A stretch of DNA of 64,000 nt from Cucumis sativus (lineage: Eukaryota; Streptophyta; Magnoliopsida; Cucurbitales; Cucurbitaceae). The notes under the pieces are model-generated. The model worked only from the letters and a program-made list of their open reading frames with translations. It had not been told where the DNA came from and made no database searches. Location of the stretch: contig NC_026658.2 of NCBI RefSeq assembly GCF_000004075.3, positions 2,294,001 through 2,358,000 on the forward strand, read 5' to 3'. The first letter of the stretch is position 1, and every line of letters begins with the position of its first letter. Positions 1 through 14,400 of the stretch are shown one piece after another. The position numbers and the translations under genes were made by a program.

Positions 1-788
1 TATTGAAAAAATAAAAATAAAAATTTACTGTTTTATTTGTTGAATGACTTGCCATAAAGATCACACTGGTCTCTGGATCTTATCTTTTCTGACTACTTCA
101 GTAGCTTGTTTTATATGTGCCTGTCTCTTTGACCGTTGTGTACCTTTTTTGGGGGGGGATTTCTGTTGGTGCGTTTAACATGGCTAGAAACTGAGCTTGT
201 GAGTAGTGATACTCTAGAGGAGAATGGAGCTTGCTTAATGTAACCAACTTCTTGCTCGGAATCGACTTCCCAGCTGAGGTCCTTGGCTTTGGTTTCTTCT
301 TTTTAGCTTAATCTTTTGGCTCACAGTGAACATCACACTATAGGAAGTGAAGAGAGATTTGAAGTTGGAATACCCTAACTACTGAGCTGCTCGTGATGGC
401 GCTTTTGATTTTTGTTATAAGTCATGCGCTTATAAAGATAAATGTTGTAATGCCTTGAGTTTGTTATCTCGTGCTTCAAACAACCAAGAGGTGCCTTTTG
501 TCTCTAATAAAACTGTTCTCCTTTTGTCTTCTAGACATAGCTAACACTTTCCAAGCAAACCGCATAAATCTCTATGCCAGTCTTTTTTGCTTTATATTTT
601 CTATTTATCTTTGGTAGTCCATTCTTGACAATTTGTTATTTTCTAACCATTTTCGCATAGGTAAGCAAAGCTTTTGAATCAGATTTGGATTTTCGTAGTC
701 TCTTATATTGTAATTGTAAATGGCGTATACAACAGTGCATGCATTGTATTACTCTTTTAACTCGGCTTTTACCATTTTTGTGCTGCAG
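1..788. other. Probable intron and flank of an unrecognised gene
   Basis: The acceptor at 787-788 (TGCTGCAG) opens the exon that follows, so the bases just upstream should be intron of the same + strand gene. I could not recognise any earlier exon here. A T6G8 run lies at 145-158. An open stretch around 170-240 has no convincing splice sites and was not called. Confidence 0.4.
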
Positions 789-983
789 AATGAACACGAT
801 AAGATACGTGAATTGTCTCAGCAGCTTGCAATTGAGAAAAAGCGATCTGCAACTTATAAAAGGCATCTAGAAGTCATTTTTGAATACATCGAGGAGCATA
901 ACGATAGCTTGTCAAGAAAGATCCAACATATAGTAGACAACGTGAAGGAGTTGGAAAGTGTAGAACAGCAGAATCATAGATAG
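789..983 (+). CDS. Last exon of an unrecognised coiled-coil protein (5' part not seen)
   Basis: A terminal exon of 64 codons plus stop, read in phase 0 after the acceptor at 787-788. The peptide begins NEHDKIRELSQQLAIEKK and ends SVEQQNHR. It is rich in Glu, Lys, Gln and Leu with heptad-like spacing of Ile/Leu (KIRELSQQL, then IFEYIEEH, then IQHIVDNVKEL), so an alpha-helical coiled coil is the natural reading. I do not recognise the family. The gene converges on Ku70, whose stop codon lies 1.4 kb away on the other strand. Earlier exons must lie left of this window or in unrecognised parts of 1-788. The call as a real exon rests on the good acceptor, the composition unlike surrounding AT-rich DNA and the in-frame stop. 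Confidence 0.6.
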   Translation, partial: NEHDKIRELSQQLAIEKKRSATYKRHLEVIFEYIEEHNDSLSRKIQHIVDNVKELESVEQQNHR

Positions 984-2409
984 TATTGGGCTATACTTCT
1001 ACATACTCCCAGTTTGAGATTCCAAAACGAAGATGATGGTATAGTTGCTGGATGAATGAAGAAAATTTTAGTTCAGAATTATTATGATATGTTCCAGCAT
1101 TTAGATGTCAATTCAGTTTCACAAAAATGGAGTATACTTCCCATGATATTTCATTGCTTGTAAATCGCAATGTATGTCATGTTTTGTACAGCATTCAAAC
1201 GATTTGTATCTTATCTTTCATTAGTCAGTTTTTTTTTACCTTATTAATTTATTTTCAAGTTATTGATGAACTCGTCTTTACAGACATCATAGATATTTGA
1301 CCTTCGCATCCTTTCGATTTATCTTCAAAAGGAAATAAGACACAAGAAATGAAAAAAAAAACGATGGATTTTCAGTTGTCCATTGAAAATAATTAGACAG
1401 ATAATATTACGAAATGAAAGAGATGTGAATTCTTGTTTTGGATTGTATTACACGTATATGAAACGTACTTACATAGCTTAACAGATAAAAACAAGATATC
1501 AATCATCTTGAAAATTAATTCATTGATTTTTCTATTACAATAATAGTTAACTAAAAAAGAAAGTTTATTCCAAAACAATATAATAGATCACGTCCAAAGA
1601 CTAGATAAACATAAACTTTAAAAATGAATGTGAAAAGTTATCAAGTTTGTTTAGAATGACTAGAGGAATAAGTGTATTTTTTCCTCAAAAAATGGTATTT
1701 TAGGTAATTATTAAAACATTTCAATTTCTTTCTTTTTAAATGATTTATTTTCAAAACTAATTGCTTCTGGTTGTGAGCTTGCTTAAAAAAAGGATCATTT
1801 CATGCTTACGGTCCAAGAAGCATCTGATGCTGTTTGTTTTACTGTACTTTAAAAGTTTCAATATTAACCCTAATGTTATAAAAATACTCTTCAAGTTTCA
1901 TCAATCATTTTTCCAATAAGTTCACCAATTTCTTTAACAAAAAATTACGCAGATACCAAAGATTTCAATCTACTTCTGTCAAAACGAAGAATGACATGTG
2001 GTTGATGAACTGTTGATGGAGGAAGAAAATGAAGATGGCGAAGAAAGAACGTGAATCACTCATGGGTCTTGGGGCAAGTTTTTGGGGTTAGTCAAATCAA
2101 GCATTTCTTTCGTGTCAGGTTGGGACGTGCATATGGTTAATAATTACTAAATATGAAAAGAAACTAAGAACACAGCTAAGAAAAAAAAAAGAACTTTTCT
2201 CAATCGGATAATATATTAATATTTGTTCAAAACAAGCTCATGGCACTGTTTCTTGGCAACATGATGGTTTATACTTTGCACAAGTGTCATAATCTAACTT
2301 AAGAGTAGAGTCTTACAGTTGGCAATCAAAACATTTCTCATTCTACATGTTGGAAGGCATAGAAGAAGCTTATGAAGTGAAGGATTTTGACTCAATTCAA
2401 CTGCATGCT
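984..2409. other. Intergenic, between two convergent genes
   Basis: Holds the 3' flanks of the coiled-coil gene and of Ku70. AT-rich, with poly-A and poly-T runs. No coding exon, RNA gene or clear repeat was recognised. Confidence 0.6.
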
Positions 2410-5400
2410 TTACTTTCCCATATGTGATAGTATCCTGCTTATCAAAGCTTCCTTCTTTCCAGACACTGGAAGATCATGTGCTGTCAAATAATACTTCAAC
2501 TCCACAACTGACAATTCCTTCAACTGTAGAACACAAACCCAACACATTTTTTGCTTTCATATTGTCAATACTACGAGTTCATAACTAGATCAGATTCATC
2601 CTAACTTGTCCTCGGTGGAGTGGGCTATTATATTTATAGCTTACTCAATGTTTGGACCTCTCATTATAGTAGTTTAAGTTCTCAATTATTATATCGAATA
2701 CTTAGCTATAGTAAAACTATTTGAAAATCCTCGTTATCTATGATGTTTAATATTTTGTTATCATCTTCTCTCCTCGTTTGCAATCCAAATTAAAATAGTC
2801 TATACTCCTACCACAACCTATTATAACTTATATTGGGTCGAGACTATCATATCCTATAGATTATAGTAACTACCAACTATAATAACCAACTCAACACCTC
2901 AAACAGCCTAGACAAAAACACGACAGATATGAGGAAGAAGAGAAGAAGTTGTTTCACCTTTCCATTATCTGCAAGGTCAGCCCAGTCATATTCTTTACAC
3001 TTTTGAGAAGCAGTCTCTGATATAGCTTTTCTCTTTTTTGAAACTTCACTCACTTTTCCTTTTCCAGCTTCCTCCTCCTCGTAATTCTCCCCATAAACCG
3101 ATAGTTTGAATTCTTCTAATGTTTTTACGACCCCAGGTCTACAATAAACCATGAAGAAACAGAATATTTTAAGCAGGTAAGATTAGCAAATAGCAATGGC
3201 AATATACTAAACAATTCCGTAGTAGTTAAAGAAAAGGGGTAGACAAACCGCTATACTATAGTCATACCTAGCCATTCCTTCTTCATCAGGGACTGTTTCG
3301 TCATTAACCTCAGGCATTTCATCTTCTTCCAAGGCTAAAGCCTGCAGCACTGCATAATGTCTCTGCAAGGCTGAAAAGTTGTCTACCATTATACATTGAG
3401 GGTGTCTCGCAACATAAAATGAAAAAAGAGAAAAAAATCAACTTCGTTAGGCCTGGACTAAACTGGTGCTTCAAGCCACGAGAATCCAAAAATTTGAAGG
3501 GGAAAAAATGCATTCATTTTGGACGATAGGAAAAAGGTTCCTTATTTCAGTGTTATAATATGGACGTTCAAGCTCCACTATATCTTTTTTTTAGTAAGTG
3601 TTACTCGTGTAAAACTCTTCTGTTTGAGTGCTAAAAGAGAAATGAAGCTAGCTTTTCACCAGCTTGAGGGCCGTGATGTAGCTTCCTTTGGAACCACACC
3701 TATGTCAAAACCAATGTTCTCCATAATACCAACAAGAAGGAACTATTTATTAATTTAAATGGAATTGCTAGCAAGAACTTCACGTGATATGCAGATGCAA
3801 TCATGCAACATAATAAAAATACCATTTATTATTGTGACATAATGATAGAGACAAAACATCAGAGAAGACTACATATCGTTCCACATGCTAGAGTTATGTA
3901 ACATATATAAAAATTCACCAGCCCTGAACTAATGAGGGGTAAAAACTAAAGTACACAACAAGATATCGAAAATAAAATAAAAAATCTTATTTCCATCAAT
4001 ATACTTTGTGTAACTTTTACCATCAAGCTAACTGGCGACCTAAATGAATAAAAAAAAAAAAACATATGCCATCATAAAAGGCAGGGACTCAGGATATGCC
4101 TTTTGTCAGCCAAAAGATATAAGTTCTTTTAAAATATTAATTTATTTTGGAAGCAGATGTTTCATTGAGGACAAATGAAACAACCCCCATCAAAAAGAGA
4201 GACTACCACAACTATAGACCAACTGGTTACCGTGATAAAGAGGCCCCAATCTAAAATACCAAGATCTTGAGGATAGTTACAGAACTCTTGAGACACAAAC
4301 GCCCAAAAAGAGGCATTTAAATAAGGGAGCCATGCATTTTAAAAGAGTTATGTTCCAGCCTGACAACATAAAATTCTGCCTTCCCTGTTCGGTAGGGAAG
4401 AGAAAGATCACAATTTATAATTCGCTAAGTGCTTGAGAAACTTGGTATTTTCCATCTATTGTTCATATTGACACTTTTTTTCTGTTCATTTCCATTTCAA
4501 TTTCTGGTTCCTATCAAATTCCAAGGTTCATCTGTAATCATACCAGGATTGGCAAACTGGCAAACTGAAAAATCTTTCAAGTCAATGCGTTTCATTAAAG
4601 CAGCAGCCTTTTTTACTTGATCATCAGTCGCTCTAGGTGCAATGTCAGGATTCGGATGAAGCTGCAGCACAGTATATAATTAGCAGCAACTTCAAGAAAA
4701 CCACTCTAACCAACTAAACATTTTTCTTGCCTCCTCTACATGTCGGATGTCATCAGCATAAGGCAGATATAACATGTTCATTCCTGGCGGCTCAACTTGT
4801 CCCGCAGCAGTAATGATCTCGTCCTGTGATGTTTCAAGAAGCCAAGTGCATTAAATTAAGAAGTTAGAACAAGAGACAATTGGTAATATCGAATATTCAA
4901 TATTTTTGCATTAAGTTTGGTGCAACTTCTGCAGTCGGCTGGATAGTTGATTCCTCTAAATAGTTTAACGTTTTCTACTCTCTTTATAACTTTTGAAGTT
5001 TTGTTGTTTGTTTGGGCTGGCTTTTTTTTATTATTTATTTATTTTGATTCCCTTGGGCTTGTTTCCTTTTGAAAACTGAAAGTTCAAAATGCAACAATAA
5101 AATATTCCGTTCTGCAGCTTTAAAAAACTTCTCAGCTTTAGTGTCCTGATTGACGTTCATTAAATAACACAAATCAATCAGTAGCCGAGATGAACAAGCA
5201 GCAAGAAGAGTAACATAAAATGAATGAGATGCATTAGATTTCAGACGGCCATTTACAGGCAACGCTACTACAAAATGAGTAACATAAACTGTTACAATGT
5301 TGTGCAGACAAATCCTAAAAATTGTGAATTCAACAATCTGTCCAGTGCATTTATTTACGATAATGCCTAATCAGTTTTGTGATTGACATAACATCCCAAG

Positions 5401-8400
5401 GAAAATCGTACATATCATATCAAAACTATTATTTCCGGAAATCCAATGTTCTTATCGATGAAGTTTTTAAATGAAACATAATAATAATGACCAGCACTTT
5501 ATATGAGGCATTCCTTATTGCAAGGACTTTTGAGTTACGTAGGACAGTTTCATCTTACTTGGGCCACAAGAGCAACTAGTTGGGGGCGAGATGGACTACC
5601 AAAAAAAGCAACTGCAAAACTGAGTAAAACAATGGATTAGCACAGAACCAAATATATAACAAAATTACAAAATTTTCCATTTATCAATTACAAATGAAAA
5701 TTAAACATTCATTTCAGTGACATAAGCCAACTCTTAATGGCGAAAAGATACAGCTCTAGGTGGATACATGGCAAACCAAAAATCACAACAGATGGATGCG
5801 TATGTAAATCATTCCGAATTTTTCCAGAGAGTCTTAGGCATGGAACATTTACATGGAATTTCAAACTTAAAATTTATTTCATAGAGGATAAAGTAAGAAT
5901 GAGATATAAAAAAATCAATCTTCAATCCTAGTTCCTTTTGGGCCTCCCTCATGAATCGTGCCAAAATGAAACTTGTTGTTTTCAGTATGAACTTTATCAA
6001 AATTACCTCAGGTAACCTCTCAAATAATCCAGTACATTTCCTTGTTTGTGTTGGCTTCTTACACGTGCAGACATTCATACAAGTTTGACAATGGACAAAA
6101 TAAGACTTGCTCAACTAAGGACAGGACTGAGCCTAAGCTCACTAACTGGTTCACCCCATTTTAACACCAGAGCAATATCACGACACCTAAATTTTTCTTT
6201 TTTAAAAAAAAAGAGATGAGTCACAAATTTTATTAATAAAACGAGACTAATGCTCAAAGTACACGAGTGATATACAAAGAGCACACAAATGAAGAGATTG
6301 AGGATTATCACCGCATCTATGTTGTAGTGTCTCGAAAAAGCATCCTTCAATGCACATGTACTCTTAACCCAGCACATAAACTTCTCTTTTCATCTATTTC
6401 TTTTTTTTTTATAAGAAACATGTGTATTCATATAACAAAATAGAACAACCTAAGGGCAAGAGACAAGAGGGCCCTCCCCAGAAGAAACTAAAAATGATGG
6501 TCTTCCAATTGCCGAATATCATTGAAAGGCCATAGTTACAAAAGTGTTTGGTGTAATTCTATTCTCTTTTCATCTATTTCTTAAAAGATATGTATTTAAA
6601 AACTGTGAAATACTCTTTAAAAGTTATTATTTTTGTGTGCAATAATTTTTCAAAAATTTGCATTACCTTATTCAAAATATTATTATCTTTTCATATCTAA
6701 AAAATTGTTCACATTTTTCTCCTGTGTTTCTCAAACATACCTCATTTTTCTTTGTGTTTTGCACTTAAGGCCCAAATGTCTATCGTTGACTGGGCGTACA
6801 CACATACAAAAAAATCATATTGATATATGACAAACATAACAAACTTTGGAACAATGGAGAAAAAATATGGCATTAATTAGAAAACGTAAAGAGGGGGTTA
6901 TATGTACAAACCGATTGAGCTTCACCATGGACCTGTGGAGAGCAATGAAGATACAAGTGCTACCACTCATTCCCTACAATAAGTAGATCTGAAAGTTAGT
7001 GTAACAAAACATTGAGGATCATGAAAACCATCACATGCAGTTCCAGATGTTAGACAATATCCATTCCATTGTTTATGCATGTGGTGGTTTTCATAAGGAA
7101 GGAAAGTGGTCCGTGGCATTCATTATAAAGGGAAACAAACATGTGAGAAGCATCAAAACAGCCTAGAACGTGAAAGAATGATAAGCAGAGAGCACCTAAC
7201 CATTCACAGTTCTGAAAAGCCTAGGAATACAAATAAAAGCACAACAAATGTGATGCACGGGGAAGAGAAAAGATTGAAAGTAACCTCGTCACTAGGATAT
7301 AAGAATGTTGATGGACGTAAATTGTGATAATCTTTTAAGCAGCTTAATGGCTTGAAACCTAGAAGCTGAAGATGTCCAGCAGATACTCTCTTGATCTCAG
7401 ATAACTCCTCCCCAGAGAATTTTATTACCTGACTAGATATCAAGCAAAATTATTTCACAGAAACTCACCAAGTAATATATGTATTACTGTACTAGGCCTG
7501 CAATAAAAGCATAAATATTTTCCGGTTTCAATATATGTTGCTTCAATAATTTGCAACTTTTCCTAGTCCCAACCACTTCAAAGTAATATGCAATATAATT
7601 TGCCAATGAATTATCCTACTTCAATAAAATCAAAGGAAAAAAAATAATTGGCAATGAAAGAAACAATTTAAAGAAGAAATTTTACGTTTAGTATGAAGAA
7701 AGCCTAAAGTACATAAAACTTACTTTTTATAAAGCTGAAATCTCTTTGAAGGTTCCAGAAATAGTGCACCTGTATCTGCACAAATGAATGACCTCTCTGT
7801 CTGCATATTCCAACAAAAACAAAATTTAACTCATTATCAGTGCTCAGCGTCACCAACAGTGACAAAGTAAGGCTATAAAATAAACTGAAAGCAATCTATT
7901 GAAAAGCCAGAGAATATAGCAGGAATGGCATTAATTTTACAGCAAGTTGGTAACTGAGAGGCGAGAGCTACCAAAACCTCCCTTGGCAATGTATTTCCAA
8001 GATTTTTAATTAGTCATATATTCCAAAATTGATCCCTCGTAAGTCATAATAAACTTTGGGAGGTGCAGACATACAGATGAGATGATTCATACAGGTCCTT
8101 CATACTGAAACATAAAAAACCTAAGGTATGATTGTGTGCTAATAAAGTTCATTCTTCGGAAATACTGAGGAAGTCAGAAGGATTTAGAAGTAAGGTCTGA
8201 TTCAATTCAGTCTTAAAAGCCATTGAGAAAAATTTTAGATTGATCCTTTTTTGCCCCAAGTTATGATTCAAATACAATGTAGTATCTTGTATAATGTAAT
8301 TTTAAACTGATCAACTTGCACCTGTACAAAGAGTAGTGAAACTTAAATAGGATACTGTTACCTTAAGTGGACGGTTTGAGATAGAATCAAGCCAAGTGAT

Positions 8401-11400
8401 TGCTCCTGTAAATCAAGATGAGGGAAGCAATCTCAAGTATTAAACCCACAAACGTGCCTAAGAAAATGTTCCAACTAAAATATATTGGAATGCTGGTACC
8501 AGGAAGGGTGGGACGAATCAATGCATAACTATTAACGTCAATTGACAATTTATTGGTGATAGACAATTTGAGTCTCCTGACTACACGCTTCTTGAACATC
8601 CGTTTCTTCAGTTGATCCTTCATATCTTGTAATCTGAAATTTATGGTTGACAAGAAAACAAGTGAGAGAGACAAGTGAGACAATTAAAGATATCTCATCT
8701 TCTCATGACGTTGTTAGATCCTTTACAAGTATCCTCATTTTGGAAAACTGGAAGATCAAAGGAAATGATAGCATTACATGCTAGCATTGACAGATACAAG
8801 ATAGTTTCCTGTTGGTTGTAAACATGTTGATTAGTTGTAAAATCATAAAGGATTTTATTTTATTCTTATTAGGATACTTTACTTTTATCTATGGAGCCTT
8901 TCTCCTATGTAAGAAGGCTTGTATCTTATGGTTGATTTATTGGAATATAAAAATATTTGATTCCATTCAAGCTTAGAACTACCATTTTTCCATTTTCTGT
9001 AATTTAAAAATAAACAGCATTTTCTCTCCCATGATGTACACGTCACAATATCAAAATTGTTCAGATAAATACCAACTGCCAAGTACAATTAGGCACCAAT
9101 ATACCTATCTCCTGCTGAAGGCAAATATTGAACAAGATCACCCCCTTCTAGTCCAACCAAATCCTAGAATCGAAAAATATTCAACCAGTTGGTAAAATGA
9201 TGAATCATTTACATCCTTATGATATCCAACTGGAGAGAAACACATACAGCGTAGAAAAGAGAGAGATTAAACTGCTCATTAGGGCAACTCAGTGGGAAAA
9301 GTTCAATTGAAATGCCAAGATCTTGAGCATCCTGGAAAAGAGAAACATATAACTTTCAACGAGCACAATTCCACAAACAAAACCCACATATATCAAGCAT
9401 TTATAAACAAATGCACCTACCTTTGCTCTCTGTAATGTAGTTCTTATCAAATCAAATTTAGTAGCACCTTTGATACTTCCAAAAGGATCATCTTCATTTG
9501 TAAACAAAAGAATCCGCTTATCAAGTGTCTTTGCAGATCTGAAACAATTTTTTTTTGTGTAAACATCAAGATGGCATTTCTCTTTTGTGTGTCTATCATG
9601 GGTAGACAGATAGGTAGAGGGTTGGGGTTGATATTCCACCAATTATACAATACTTTTAGATTAGTAAGAATAAACATACAATAACTAAATTTCAACTGTA
9701 AATTTGAAATAGCAATGTACTACCCTTTCCGCAGCAGCGCTTGGGCTGCCCATAAAGCATTGTAAAGAGCATTCTCACGAGAACCTGAGACAATACCATA
9801 CTGACTTCCAATCTCTTTCATAAATACTTCTGCAAAAATATTAATAATTACAATAAAGAATCAGATATACTTTGATTAGAATCCAGAGAAAATAATCGAC
9901 CATCTAAAACAGCTATCTCCATTCTTTGGTACAATGTAAACAATGAAAAGGATTACTACTAAATATGGAAAAACCATAAGCAGCATCCTCTTCTCTCAGT
10001 CATGCTCCCAGTAGTTGACCATTCCATAATCAGCAAAGAGATAACAAAGTTAAATTTCTTGTTTGATAACTGTTTGACTTTAGATTTTTTCCTTTTGAAA
10101 ATTAAGCATCTAAGCATAACTATCAATGAGTTCCTTTGTTTGGTTGTTTGCTTTTTAACAATGTTTTAAAAAACCAAGCTAAGTTTTGAAAACTAAACAA
10201 AAATTGTTTTTAGTAACTTATTTTTATTTTTCGAATATGGCACAAAATTGAAACGTTTCTTTAAGAAATGTGAAAATGGTAAGAAAAAGGTTGTGAGGAA
10301 ACAACCAAAGTTTTCAAAAACAAAAGACTAAAAACAAAATTGTAATCAAACAACACATAAGTCCTCCTATGTTTTTCTTTTTCTTTTGCTTTTTGGGCAA
10401 ATCATGTTGTAGCTTTTCAGTATTGAAATAGCTCTTCTTAATTGGACTCCAAGGTATATATTGATGTAGTAGGTTTAGAGTAAATTAGGGTATCTTGGTC
10501 AAATCACTATTTAGGCTTATGATTAATTTCCTTGATTGATTACAATTAAAAATAGTTTGCTTTCCAATCTCTATAAATAGTGGAATTGTCTTCTTGTCTT
10601 GATAAGATTTGATTCAATGATAAACACTTTGATTATATTATTGGACATTTTCCTCAATATTCTTGTATACGATGGGGAAAATCGGCAATACCAAAGTTTC
10701 TTCCAAAAATAAATTTGCACAAATTTTCCTTGAGAGCAGAGGTACCATACTTACTTATATTTCTTTATAGATATTAGCATCTCCATGAATTTAATGGTCT
10801 CCTGGTTCAAATTTTCCTTTTGCTAAAGTTACACAGAGAGATTATTTACAAGGTAATAAATTTTTGCAAATGTAAGAGCTTATCCCTCCAAATATAGATG
10901 ATATCAACAAGCTGACTAAGTAACTAACAAAAGAACAAAACCAACAACCACTAAAAATCAATTGACAAACTAAGTAACAACAAACATCAGCAAAAGTCAC
11001 AAAGCAAACTCCCATTTCACTCGCTACATCAACTAGTCATCCCTATGACCCAACAAGATAAGTAATTATGTAGTTACCCTCTATGCCATCAATGGTTTTT
11101 AGAAGCCTTGCTGTCGGTCGATCAAGATCTTCTCGCTCAGGGACATTAAGCACAAAGACACCATTTAGATCCTGCAAATTCTTCTTTTCCCTCTAGAAAA
11201 AAGTCAAATTAGAAAATAAGTACATTAGGCTTCAACTTGTAGCATGCCATAAATAGAAAATTCAAAATACTTTTGGAGTACTTAAGCATGACTACATTCA
11301 AGGACATAAGATGCAGCCTGCAGTGCATATTTTCTTAAATTAGAAAGGAAGAAAACTGCATGACACAAATTGGAATGTAATAAGCAAACTAGATGTCACA

Positions 11401-14400
11401 AATTTAATCCCACATTCCAATTCAATTCCCTATTAAACCATAATAACAAAAGGAGGAAGACAAAACCAAACGCCTGGCGGCTTTGAAATAAATTTGGAGA
11501 CTAAAAGAAAAAAGTTCTAGATTGAGGTAAGTATTATGTGGATGCATCTTATACAGACTTTCTTATGGACCACAGGACCACATAGAAGGAATAAAACAAT
11601 GAAAAGGGATGCACTTTTGATAGCTTTTTCGAAAGCATTATCTATCTTGCTATGACTTGGTACAAATGTACATCTTTATACAATCTCTCTTCCCTTTTGA
11701 CCAATAGGAGAATTCTTTTGTAACAGGATTTTTGCCCATCTTTTGCAAATTTCATACACCAATGAAATTTGTTTCTTATTAAAAAAAAATGGTAGGATTA
11801 GAGAGATGAATGTAGCCACTTAGCAAGATATCCTTTAGTGACCCCTCAATTTTATAGGAGCTTTACCGTCTGTGTATAATCATTCTTATCAATGAAATTG
11901 AAGCTGTTTCAAAATAAATCCCAAGGTTATGCAACTCAGCCCTTTCCCATTCCCGTTGTACTATTTTGCAAAGAAAGTTCTAAAGATCTTGGCCAAGTTT
12001 TCCTTAGATGCCACTTTGCTAACAGGTTTTGGGAACCCTTATAGCAACTCACCTATGGTTTTCACAAAAAGTACCAAAAGTTTTATGGAGGCATCCATGG
12101 TCGATTACCCTTTCAAAAAGGAGAAAAAGACTCCACCTACAATTGATTCAATCTTCATTTTTTGAATCATGGTTAGAACGAAACACTAGAATATTTGATG
12201 GTTCAGAAAAAGCCATAAATATCTTTCTCGACAATGTTCATTTGTTGGCCTTGTTAAATCATCAATCAACCTAAAAGCTTAAGTTGTTAGGTTGTGGAAT
12301 TTAATATTATGTCACACTCTAGCACTCTCCCTCACTTGTGAGCATGAACATTTGTTGAAGGCTCAACAAGTGGAATTCAATATTAGCTGGAGGGGAAATG
12401 ACTTTACACAAGGTTCAAACTTAAGACTTCTAATACCATGTTAAATCGCCAATCAACCCAAAAGCTCAAATTGTTTGGTTATGATAAATTTAACATTATA
12501 CCAACACTCTAACAAAACAAGCCTATCATGGTGAAAAATATATTCCTAATTAAATAGTTACAGCCTATGTGATCTTCATACTGTTTGATAGAATTTCCCA
12601 TGATCTACCTTGGTTTGGGATTTGTCTTTCACTCCTCACTTTTTTTCTAATTCCATATCATCTATGAGATCATTAATTTCCCGTCAATATAACCATATTG
12701 TCTCTCTTCATGCTAAATTGACTAAAAACTAAGGTAGGCCTCCAACAGGTCAAGTACTCTTGAATCCGTAAAGGAAATTCTAAGTAAAAACAAGTGAGGT
12801 TTTAGGCCAACAACATACTGTGTTAAAAAAGCATATGGCAACTTCATCATAACTTCTGTTGATGATTTGAGTCTTCAATGATTGTGAAATGCAGCTCAAA
12901 GCAACTTGAAAATGGGTTTCTTCTTTTTTATCTTCCTGGAAGCCAAAAATGTAGTAGTCAACAGTCAGTATGTACTGGATAGCATATTTCATTCATCAAT
13001 AACACATACTGAATATAAAAAAAAAAATCAGAAACCACGGAGCACTTTCAAGCATGGAGAAAGAGTCTAATAAGAGCTAGACATCAGAAAAGAAAATAAC
13101 AGCAAAGAGTGATAGAATTATAAAGGAAAACTACAAAACCCCAAACAGATTAAGAGGTCTGGAAATGAACTCCCATGGAAAACTAATACGCAAACTCTGC
13201 ATACCTCAATCCCCCTAATTCACTCTACCTATTATCATTCTTCATATCCTTCCTTGATAATGACAAAATATCTTCGCAATACCCTAATAATATCACTAAT
13301 ATTTCCCTGTTAACATTCTTAAGGGAAATTCAGCATATTCAATGAATCATAAAAACAACATCTTTGAATAATCACAAAGGCACATCATAAGCTGACTTCT
13401 ATCATCCTACACCTTAGACCGTACACGAACAGGAGACAATTATCAAAATCCCAAATGAAGAATACTAATAAGATGTTATATATGACAACATTGAAGTTGA
13501 GGTAGTGAGAAATCATCAAGCAAAAAAAATCGTTTTTCTTTTTTTTTTTCCCTCTTAACAAAACATCTACTGTCACTAACGGTAATGCCCCAAGCCTAGG
13601 ATTCAGAATCTAGATTCAGCACTTGATGGCCCCGGTACTCCCTTGCATCCATGCTACGTCATCCTTGCTTGTCTATAGTGCTTCTAAGAGTGAAAGTTAT
13701 CCCCATAAACCAACAAATGTCCTTTTAGGATGCGTTTTCCACACATACATCCTAGAAAAATTCTTAGTAGGTCACCCAACATAGCTCCAAACTAAGTTTC
13801 AATGATTGAACCATCAAACAGGAAGGTGTACCTTTGTTGATATAGATGTAACTTTCAGTTCTTTTACGCATTTCATGATCGTACCTTCATGTCCTCAAGA
13901 TCAATCGTTCAATGTCATATCAGTTCATTCACATCCCTCCTAAACTCTGGGTGTTAAATTATCTAGAAGAAATCTAATTGTTTTAGAGAATAGGATATAT
14001 ATTTAAACCACCAACACCAGATTTCGCGATATCAAGTCTTTTTCGCCTAAATACACTAACACACAGCGCTCACTTCAAGCTAAAGAAAAATGAATAAAAT
14101 CCTAATAACTTGTCCAGCCATTACAGAATCACAATAAGCTTCAGCTGGAGGATTGAAACAAAGAGAAAAGGAAAGTAGCAGCCAGCAGTAGGAACAAAAA
14201 GAGTGGAAAAAAAAACTCACGGAGAGACAAGTCGTGGTGAACATTTTAGGGGAAGCATCAACCAAGTAAACCGCCAGTTCCTTCGTCGACTCCCTTTCCT
14301 GTTGACCAAATAAAGCAGAGAAAAATGGAAGGGAAGTAAGGAAATGGAGCAAGAAGAAGAAATGCATGCATAATGTTATTGTATTGGTATGAACCTGAAA

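Noticed and set aside
11929..12274. Overlapping small plus-strand frames in Ku70 intron 3
   Set aside because: They are broken pieces of LINE polymerase, not a host gene.
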